Positions 1-7,700 of a DNA stretch of 8,061 nt are shown here, piece after piece. The position numbers and the translations under genes are program-made. Origin of the DNA: Candidatus Altimarinota bacterium (GTDB taxonomy: Bacteria; Patescibacteriota; Gracilibacteria; UM-FILTER-43-11); assembly GCA_029934675.1 (NCBI GenBank), contig JAOZLT010000064.1, positions 1 to 8,061 on the forward strand, given 5' to 3'. How positions within the stretch are numbered: the stretch's first letter is position 1; each line of letters begins with the position of its first letter. The notes beneath the pieces were generated by a model. The model was given only the letters and a program-made list of their open reading frames with translations, ran no database searches and was not told the origin of the DNA.

Positions 1-609
1 TACCTGATTAAATTCCTCATAAAACTGTCCAACCGCAAAAAAGTCATCACGTATCTCCGGGCAAATAAATTCATCAACCTCTTTTTTGAGTTTGTTGTAA
101 GAATCGCTTGCGGAAACTGCTACAGCAAGTATTAGTTTTTTTGGTTTCAGTTCCCGGATATATTGAACTGCTACCATTGTCGTAAAACCGGTCGCAATCC
201 CATCATCCACCACAATCACAATTTTACCCTTAAGGTCAGGCGGATTTGGGTCGCCGGCGCGATAATCTTCGTACCGGTGCCTGATTACATGTTGAAGGCG
301 TTTGGTTTCACTGTCGACGTAAGACTAAGATATGCCAAAATTTGACATTACTTTTTCATTTATCTGCACCGAACCATCCGGTCCCACAGAACCGATTGCA
401 TATTCATCATTTCCTAGAGCTCCGATTTTTTTCGTTACAACAATATCCAAAGGTATATTCAGTTCATCACGAAGCACTGCTCCCGTCTCCAGTGTCCCTC
501 TCGGAATCGCCAAAATTATGGCATCCTTTTCGCCCTTATATTTCTTCAGCTCCGGCAACAATTTCCGTGCAACATCTATCCTGTTTTTATACGGTTTTTC
601 CGACAGCAA
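1..609 (-). pseudogene. Phosphoribosyltransferase-domain protein, interrupted by an in-frame TAG, 3' end outside window
   Basis: Type I phosphoribosyltransferase (PRTase) fold protein of the roughly 210-230 residue bacterial family that binds PRPP; the exact substrate is not known. Reading from TTG at 609 gives 94 residues: an N-terminal helix (KNRIDVARKLLPELKKYKG), then ILAIPRG (residues 32-38), KKIGALGNDEYAIGSV (60-75) and INEKVM. A TAG at 325-327 follows. The same frame continues with SYVDSETKRLQ, the PRPP-binding loop VVDDGIATG (132-140), ILAVAVSAS and DDFFAVGQFYEEFNQV up to base 1, so 203 codons are visible, close to full family length. Family members usually have Glu or Gln where the TAG lies. 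A TAA two codons upstream of the TTG rules out a longer start, and no Shine-Dalgarno is visible. No in-frame ATG follows the stop until after the PRPP loop, so restart would not give a working enzyme. Nonsense mutation, sequencing error or readthrough are all possible. Confidence 0.75.
325..327 (-). other. In-frame TAG inside the phosphoribosyltransferase gene
   Basis: The codon order on the minus strand is GGC ATA TCT TAG TCT TAC GTC GAC, i.e. G-I-S-stop-S-Y-V-D. Family-like protein sequence runs up to it and resumes directly after it with no frame change, so this is one substituted codon and not an indel. One base change from CAG (Gln) or GAG (Glu) would explain it. The giant gene on the other strand has no in-frame TAG in over 2100 codons, which argues against general reassignment of TAG in this genome. 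Confidence 0.85.
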
Positions 610-647
610 AATGTTAAATGTTACATGCTAAATGAAAAATAGAATGT

Positions 648-671
648 GAAATGCGAATTCAGAAATGCGAA
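648..671. repeat. Short direct repeat between the two phosphoribosyltransferase genes
   Basis: GAAATGCGAA occurs at 648-657 and again at 662-671, spaced by TTCA. The whole 610-672 spacer is made of related AAATG-rich units (AAATGTTA, CTAAATGA, GAATGTGAA). It may be a degenerate intergenic repeat; no promoter or terminator stem is evident. The second copy overlaps the bases just after the upp stop codon. Confidence 0.5.
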
Positions 672-672
672 A

Positions 673-1359
673 TTATTTCCTCGTATTATTAATAATCTCC
701 CCAACTCCACCTAGTCCAGGATAAATAAAATCATCTTTTGTAAGCCCCTTATCCAAGCGTGCTGCATAAACGGACATTGATGCTTTGATTTTTTTTAGAT
801 TCTTTAAATATTGGGGAGCTACTACCAAATTCACGACCACAAAGCGTTTTGGCTTACCGTATTTTTTCTGATAAAAATCCACCACCTCTTTTACGCTTCC
901 GCCAGTTGCGCCCATCGGATCTGGAATAAATACTATCGCACCCTTCACACTTCCTCCGATTTTTGACCCTGTCAGCTCACTGCCTGAAACTCCATTTTTA
1001 GTCTCAATTCTTTGACTCATTAGGTGGTCTTGCCGTACGTATTTTGGGTTCAGAATTTCTGTCAGATTAAGGTAAAACTGATGTGAGGGTTGCATGCCAG
1101 CACGAATCACATCCGCAACTACCACTTTCTGATTTTTTTTGAATATTTTATCCCTAAAAATTCCCCGCTTATCTTTTACTGCAATACGTGTTTTTAGTAG
1201 TACAGTTTCCTGCTCCAGTTCACCATTCACCACAGCACCAAACATATTTCCAAAAAGTGCAGTAATCAGCTGACTGATTCTTGGCTGAGCAGTCTCCGGC
1301 TTACCGAGTTCTGCAAGAAGTGAAAGGTTGTAGGGAGTATCGAGTATTGTGTGTTTCAT
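673..1359 (-). CDS. upp: Uracil phosphoribosyltransferase-like protein
   Basis: A 228-residue cytoplasmic enzyme that probably converts uracil plus PRPP to UMP and pyrophosphate (pyrimidine salvage). Visible support: length is near the usual 205-230; VIRAGMQ at 84-90 matches the family LRAG motif; IPDPMGATGGS at 145-155 is the PRPP-binding loop (family form LLDPMLATGGS); YPGLGGVGEIINNT at 213-226 is in the place of the uracil-binding loop (family form PGLGDAGDRxFGT). The C-terminal loop and the central segment (residues 95-138, with QDHLMSQRIETKNG) differ from well-known bacterial Upp, so base preference could differ. It starts at ATG 1357-1359, ends with TAA just outside 673, and lies 63 bases upstream of a second PRTase gene in the same direction, so co-transcription is plausible. 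A -10/-35-like pair lies upstream at 1399-1428. No Shine-Dalgarno is visible. Confidence 0.85.
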   Translation of the reverse strand: MKHTILDTPYNLSLLAELGKPETAQPRISQLITALFGNMFGAVVNGELEQETVLLKTRIAVKDKRGIFRDKIFKKNQKVVVADVIRAGMQPSHQFYLNLTEILNPKYVRQDHLMSQRIETKNGVSGSELTGSKIGGSVKGAIVFIPDPMGATGGSVKEVVDFYQKKYGKPKRFVVVNLVVAPQYLKNLKKIKASMSVYAARLDKGLTKDDFIYPGLGGVGEIINNTRK

Positions 1360-1385
1360 GGTTTGTTTATTACAAGATTAGAAAC

Positions 1386-1397
1386 GCCCCTTCGGGC
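1386..1397. other. Small GC hairpin in the likely upp leader
   Basis: GCCC (1386-1389) and GGGC (1394-1397) flank a CTTC loop (GAAG on the minus strand). It is a GC-rich island inside very AT-rich DNA. On the minus strand it lies just after the proposed -10 site and about 27 bases before the upp ATG, so it would be in the 5' leader RNA. Any role is unproven. Confidence 0.35.
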
Positions 1398-1398
1398 T

Positions 1399-1428
1399 AT
1401 TATAAGATTACAAGATTAAAATAGTAAA
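1399..1428 (-). promoter_or_regulatory. Possible sigma70-type promoter for upp
   Basis: On the minus strand, TTTACT (1428-1423, four of six matches to TTGACA) is followed after 18 bases by TATAAT (1404-1399, a full consensus match). A start near 1392 would give a leader of about 30 bases to the upp ATG. The region is AT-rich and TATAAT also lies within the inverted repeat, so chance occurrence cannot be excluded. Confidence 0.35.
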
Positions 1429-1649
1429 TAGCAAATAATCTTATAATTTTCTAATTTTGTAATCTTGTAATAGTAGTTAACCACATCCCTCAAACCCCGC
1501 AACTAAATTTCTCTACAAAACCACAAATTCCATTACCCTAATTCTCCTCCTATATGATAAAATCTATTAGAACATAAATATAGGTAGGGGACTGATACAT
1601 TCGTCCCAAACAACCGACTGCCGACCACCCACAAAACCAAAACCTGAAA

Positions 1650-1669
1650 GCGACATTTATAAATGTCGC
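1650..1669. promoter_or_regulatory. Perfect 20-base palindrome before the giant gene
   Basis: GCGACATTTATAAATGTCGC is its own reverse complement (two 10-base arms with no spacer). It ends 21 bases before the ATG at 1691 and is followed by CCCCACAAAAAATAAAAA. It could be an operator for a dimeric repressor, a 5' UTR hairpin controlling translation, or a dispersed intergenic palindrome. A terminator is unlikely because a start codon follows and no T-run is present. Confidence 0.6.
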
Positions 1670-1690
1670 CCCACAAAAAATAAAAACTAA

Positions 1691-1777
1691 ATGAAAAAGA
1701 GTTTCCGAAAACTTCTCATCGGACTTACTGCACTAAGCTTTGTTGCTATAGGAGTTTTTTTTACATTACAAGCTCCA
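1691..1777 (+). other. Signal peptide or N-terminal membrane anchor
   Basis: Residues 1-7 carry four basic residues (K2, K3, R6, K7), followed by an uninterrupted hydrophobic run from L8 to about L26 and then QAPQITGP. No lipobox cysteine is present. A cleavage site is not obvious (no clear small-x-small motif just after the core), so an uncleaved anchor is possible. Confidence 0.8.
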
Positions 1778-4700
1778 CAAATAACAGGTCCAACAGTCGA
1801 CGAGTCAGTTACAGATGTTGTTGAATTCAAGTTCGATTTTCTCAAAGACTCACGTCAGACAGTTGAAATCACTTTTGGCGCCAACTCAGTCCAAATGATG
1901 AGTGATGAGCATGAAGGTATATATGAAATTGTTGGCAATGAAATAACCTTCATCCACACAGATGGCAGAAAGAAAGACCGTTACATAAAAAGTCCGAATG
2001 AACTCAAGCATTACACCCACTACAATTCCGCAACTAAAGTATGTCTGAATGATATTGCAATAGCAAGTAACGGGGTAAAGTGTTCAGAGTCCGAAACTTA
2101 CACATTTACAAATGCCGTTCTTCACCGAACAGATGACGGAAAAATCGAAGTCTATTACTTCCCGGGTGTTCATCTGGATGATACTGAAGCCGACAAAAAT
2201 CTTCTTGCATATACATCCGGAGTTTTGAATAACGAACAAATAGAAAGTCTGTATATCTCCGGTGGTTCGAACAAACTTTTCACAATCCCAATTCCATTCG
2301 TAGAAGATAAAGATGGTGAGGATATACCCGTTAGTTATCAGATTAAGGGCGAAAATCACAATCAATTAACACTCACTTTTAACGCTGAACCGGAACAATA
2401 TCCACTAGTCCTCGACCCTACTTTAGACACTGAGATAAGCGTTACAAACGAGTCTCCCGTACCAACAACAACAGTTTCTGATGGCGGTTCAGCTGTTGCG
2501 TCGCCAACAGAGGTTGGAAATAATATAACATTTACCTCTACAGCCAAAGATATAAATACCGACCAATATTATCTTGCAATTTGTAAAACAGATTCTGTCA
2601 CAGTTGGTAACGATACTTTCCCAACATGTGGTGGTGGCAAGTGGCCAGAGGCAAATCCAACAGTAAAAGCCAGCGACGTACAGGCAACGGAGACATATAC
2701 AACCTTAGTCGGTGATGCTGAAAGTAATGACTGGTATGCGTTTGTGTGTGATAAGCGACCTACGGCAAATAGCCCAATTTGCTATCCGGCATCCAGTTCT
2801 GGCGACCAAGGTTCAGCAATTGGAACAATATCGTTTACAGGCATTCCATCCGATACCGATAATATCACAATTGACTCAATCAATTACGAATTTGATACAG
2901 GTGGAGCATGTACTGGCGGTGAAGATGTATGTGTAGATATCTCCTCCGCGCTAACCACAACCTCAGTCGCAATCGCACTGGCAACAGCAGAAGCTGGTAC
3001 TAGTTCTTCCATGCAAAGCCGTGCCAAAATTGTTTATGTATATGCAGATACTCATGGTGTTGCCGGCAATAGTCTCGGTATGACAGAGGGGCAGGATACA
3101 GGTAATTACATCGCCCTTTCCGGCGCAACACTTGCGGGTGGTTCAGATGCAAATGCATCACCATTTAATGTAAACCACATTCCCTCATTTGGCACAGTAA
3201 CAGTAACAGATACCAGTAATGGCGAAATAAACCCAGGTGATAATCTTCGTTTTACTCTCCCTCAAGCTCAAATTACTGAAACAGACACAGTAGATACTCA
3301 GGACACTATCGACATGTATATTTGCGCAACTGTTGGTTTTACATACGGTGCTTCTGCAGCCTGTACGGGAACTGAAGTTTGTAATGACACAGGCGTTAAT
3401 CCGGCCACAACCGATGCAACTTGTGATGAAACAGGAAACAATCTGGTTCCGCCAACCGACACGGGAGGTTCTGAAGATTTTTATGTATATGTACAAGATG
3501 TCCATTATTCCGAAGGATCGGGTACTAATCAGCAAAGCTATACTATTTCTAATACAGCGCCAACCCACGATACGCCGGAATTAGATGTTCATATGCCAAT
3601 TCTCCCTAATTCGGTAGGCTATTGGCAGTTTGAAGATGGAAGTGGGGCAACTGCTTTTGATGATGAAACAGATAATGACAACAATGGCTCATGTACTAAT
3701 TGTCCAACTTGGACAGCAGAAGGTTACAGTGGCGGGGCTTATGATTTTGATGGGACGGATGATGTAATTATTGTATCTGATGATGATAGTTTAGATATGG
3801 GGTATGAAGATTTTACTTTGGATTTATGGGTAAAAAGGAATGTTATTTCTAGTCCCTATCAAGAATTTCTTATAGATAAGAAAGTTGCTAGTACTAATCT
3901 TGCTGGATATTATTTAGCTGTTGAAACTAGTAATAAAATTTCTTTAAAAATAGCTAATGGATCATCTCAAGTATCAGTTCAAACAAGTTCTACAATTTCT
4001 GATACTTCTTGGCATCATATTGTTGCCTCTGTTGATAGAGATGTTGCTGTTAAATTTTATATAGATGGAGCATTAGATTCTACTCAAACAGGTATTACTA
4101 CTGGTTCTTCTTGGAATTTAGATAGTAGCCATAATTTGGATATTGGAAGATATACTGGAGCTTCTAATCCTAATTATTTCTTTAATGGAAAAATGGATGA
4201 AATAAATATCTACAATCGAGCCCTAACAGCCGATGAAATAACCGCTCAATATAATTCATATACTACTCCCGGCACTACGGCTTACACAGATTCTAATATG
4301 GATCTTTCCTGTAAAGCCATAAACATTGCCGACCACGACAGTGACACTACAACCACAATCTTTAATTGGGAAAAAGACAGTAGTAGTACAACAGTCTTAA
4401 ATATGCCATTTGATAGCAATATTACTTCAACAACAACCGATGCGGTATTAGATTATTCGGGTAATGATAATCATGGTCAGTTAGGTGCTGGTACAACTAG
4501 TTATGTTCCAACATGGACATCTTCTGGTATTAAGGGTGGGGCTTATGATTTTGATGGAAGCAATGATGTAATCATTGTAGATGATGCTGATAGTTTGGAT
4601 TTTTCGGATAATTTTACTATAGAAGCATGGATATACCCAGATGCAACGGTGGCTGATGAGCTAATAATGAAAGGGCCTGGTTCATCAACGGCTGCCTATG

Positions 4701-7700
4701 AAATGTATATAAATAACCTTAAAATTAATTGGAGACTCAATAATAATGCAAAGTATATTACCAGTACATCTTCTCTTACTCAAAGCGCATGGAATCATGT
4801 TGCCATTACATATGATAAAAGTCTTGGTTCAGATAATATGAAAATTTATATTAATGGAACGCAAGATGCTACAACTGGGGATTATGCCGTTTCAGTATCA
4901 GCTAATACATATGATGTTAGTATTGGAGCATATTCAAATAGTAGTTATGGATTTGATGGAAAAATGGACGAGATACGCATGTATAATTCTACTATCTCTG
5001 CCGAACAAATTGCTCAAAACTATAACAACGGAAAACCTTTATACAACACAATTGTTAATCAGGAAATTGCAGAAGGTGATGCCAGTTGGCAGTGTAAAGC
5101 AACTATAAATGATGCTCAGCCAGTTAATTCGGATTCTATCACTGATTCCTCAAACTCTATTAATCCATCTAATTCCGAACCGGTTCAAAATATTCCATCT
5201 GCTCACGCTCATGCACTTTTGGATACCGATTCCGTCGGCTACTGGCAGTTTGAAGATGGTGACCTTACATCCAATATTCTCGACGAAACCGCAAACAGCA
5301 ACGATGGTTCTTGTACTAATTGTCCAACATGGACTGAGGAAGGTGCTGTGGGTGGTGGGTATGATTTTGATGGGGTGAATGATTATTTAGAATTCGGAGA
5401 CCAGGCAACTTTGGATTTTGGAACAAGTGATTTTACTTATTTAGCCTGGATTAAAACCACTTCATCAGCTCGCCAGCAGATTATGGGTGAATATGATGCA
5501 TATCCTTTATATTATATAGAGCTGAATAATGGCTCTTTTAGTTCACGAATTGGTTATGATTCAGATAATAATTTTTCATTGTCTAGTGGAACAGCGATTA
5601 ATGATGGAGAATGGCATCATGTTGTAACTGTTTATGATCGCGACGACAATATGACTCGCTATGTGGATGGTTCAATCTATGGGTCGGCTACTAGTATCAG
5701 TTCTATTAGTGCGTCGAATTTAGATAATGCTAATGCTTTCCGAATTGGTGCGTCCGGTGGCGGAACACCTCTTTATTATTTTGATGGCATGATTGATGAA
5801 ACTCATGCTTACGACCGTGCCCTCACCGCAACCGAAATCAAAAACTTATATAACAATCAATCATATACATACGGAACAATGGATTTAGGTCTTTCTTCCG
5901 TTGATTTATCCGACACAGATTCCGACGCAACCGCAGTTACTGTCGATTGGCGTGAGAGTGATACTAGTTTGGCTGTTCTAAATATGTCGTTTAACGAAAA
6001 TATAACTTCAACTACAGCTGATGCTGTAAAAGATTATTCTAGTTATGAAAATCACGGAACTTTAGCTTCAAGTACAGCTACTCCAACTTGGACAAACGCT
6101 ACGACCTGTGGAAATGACACGGGTGGTTGTTACAGTTTTGATGGAGGGGATTATCTTACTATTGCTGATTCTTCTTCATTGGATATAACGAGTGAAATAA
6201 CTGTATCAGCATGGATTAAGCCAAATACCCTGACAACTGACTATCAAAGAATTATTTGCAAAGAAAATACAGGAGGAGCATATTCCATTCAGACTCGTGC
6301 AGATGGAAAACTTAATTTTTATTTGAATGCTTATTCATTTGAATCATCAGCTAGTGATATCACTGTTAGCCAGTGGAATTATGTAGTAGCAAGTTATGAT
6401 CAAGCAGATATTAAACTTTATGTTAATGGATTATCGGTTTTAGATACTCCTCTTTCGCCAGTGGCAATAGGTACCACAGATGTAGATCTAACTATTGGAG
6501 CTAGACCTAATGGAACCCTAAATTTTAATGGCTTAATCGACGAAGTAAAAATCTACGACACGGCCCTAACTCAAGCTCAAATAACTTCCAACTACAATGC
6601 AGGAATCCCTAATTACCAAAATATAGCCTACGGTGAAACCACCATTGGTGAAACCTGGTCTGCCAACATGACAATAACAGATGAAGATGGAGAAGACAGT
6701 ACTACAATAATATCTAACGACCTAGAAATTTTAGGCTTCAGTACTGTTCCTTCCGACGGAAGTAGTTCCACAACAACACCTACAAATGTAGGAGATGATG
6801 TTACATTTACTGCTACAGCAAATGTCGCAGGCACTAGCCAATGGTATTTGGCTATTTGTAAAACCGATGCAGTAACAGCAGGCGATGACACAGCTCCAAC
6901 TTGTGATGGTGGAAACTGGGCAATTAGTACTGCTACTACAGATGAAGCAGAGGCAACTACTACTTATACCGCATTATCCGGTGATGCCGAATCCAATGTC
7001 TGGTATGCCTTTGCTTGTGATAAAGTCAGTGGTGGAGGAGCTTGTTCTCCATCCAGTCAAGGTTCAGGTAATTCAGGTTCTCCTTTTGCAGTTAATCATC
7101 AAAGTACTTTCACAGAAATATTGATTACAGATCAAACATTGACACCTACACAGCTATTAACAGATGGAGATATGGAGACTACGGGCGTTGGGGATTGGGG
7201 GGGTGCTAATAGTGTGACTCTTACCAAAGAAACAACTAACCCACATGGTGGTAGTCAATGTTTAAAGGTAGCTTACGGTGGAACTGCCAACTATTTTGCT
7301 TATCAGAATTTTTTAACTATAGGAAAAAGATATAGAATTATAGGATGGGCAAGAGGAGATGGTACAGTTGCTCCTTATCTATATACAAATGCAATGAGTT
7401 GGACAGGTACAAGTTCTACAGATTGGCAATGGATAGATATAAGTTCTCCAATCCCAGAGGCTGCTATTTCAGTTATTTTTAGGTCAACTGCAAGTTCTAG
7501 TGGCTATGTAGAATTTGACGACATATCAGTTTACGAAATAAATACAATAGAACCAGGAGAAAGCTTGCGTTTCACTCTCCCAAAAGAACAAATAGCTGAT
7601 GAAGATACAACCAGCTCTCAAGATACTATTAATATGTACGTATGCTCAGATGCAACCACTGCATTTGATTACAGTACTAACAGCTGTACAGATGGCTCTT

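Larger units (their letters stand above)
1369..1471. repeat. Nested inverted repeat made of ATTACAAGATTA units
   Basis: ATTACAAGATTA occurs at 1369-1380 and 1407-1418, and its exact reverse complement TAATCTTGTAAT at 1460-1471. ATTAGAAA (1377-1384) pairs with TTTCTAAT (1448-1455), and TATAAGATTA (1401-1410) pairs perfectly with TAATCTTATA (1436-1445). The pieces fold into one long cruciform or RNA hairpin with a few unpaired bases. It resembles a dispersed intergenic palindromic repeat more than a terminator: there is no terminal T-run, and the genes diverge here. Confidence 0.7.
1360..1690. other. Divergent intergenic region between upp and the giant surface-protein gene
   Basis: No gene is seen in these 331 bases. 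The left third (1369-1471) is an AT-rich nested inverted repeat; the middle (1475-1650) is C-rich and A-rich with few G on the plus strand and no clear coding potential; the right end carries a perfect palindrome at 1650-1669. Because the flanking genes diverge, promoters for both should lie here. For the giant gene, TATGAT at 1553-1558 is the best -10-like site seen, but it has no good -35 partner, so it is not listed separately. Confidence 0.7.

Noticed and set aside
325..327. Genome-wide reassignment of TAG as a sense codon
   Set aside because: No in-frame TAG, TAA or TGA occurs in more than 2100 codons of the giant gene, so one TAG in one gene is better explained locally.
163..631. Plus-strand open frames overlapping the minus-strand phosphoribosyltransferase (for example 163-345, 332-631, 342-617)
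   Set aside because: Their translations have no family features, while the minus strand reads as a recognisable PRTase across the same bases.
1386..1397. Rho-independent terminator
   Set aside because: The stem is only four base pairs, there is no T-run of useful length on either strand, and the flanking genes diverge so neither ends here.
1369..1471. CRISPR array
   Set aside because: The repeats are 12 bases, in both orientations, with no regular spacer length.
2084..3568. Minus-strand frames at 2084-2365, 2362-2547 and 3185-3568, and plus-strand out-of-frame frames at 2712-2936 and 3333-3584
   Set aside because: All lie inside the continuous giant gene, which has conserved repeated modules in its own frame; the shadows show no such conservation.
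3611..6603. Diversity-generating retroelement target region
   Set aside because: No reverse transcriptase, template/variable repeat pair or adenine-biased substitution pattern is visible in the window; LamG differences are spread over whole cores.
4854..7124. Plus-strand frames 4854-5108, 5109-5378, 6885-7124 and minus-strand 6628-6891
   Set aside because: Shadows of the LamG and A2 regions in other frames; low-complexity translations without domain signatures.
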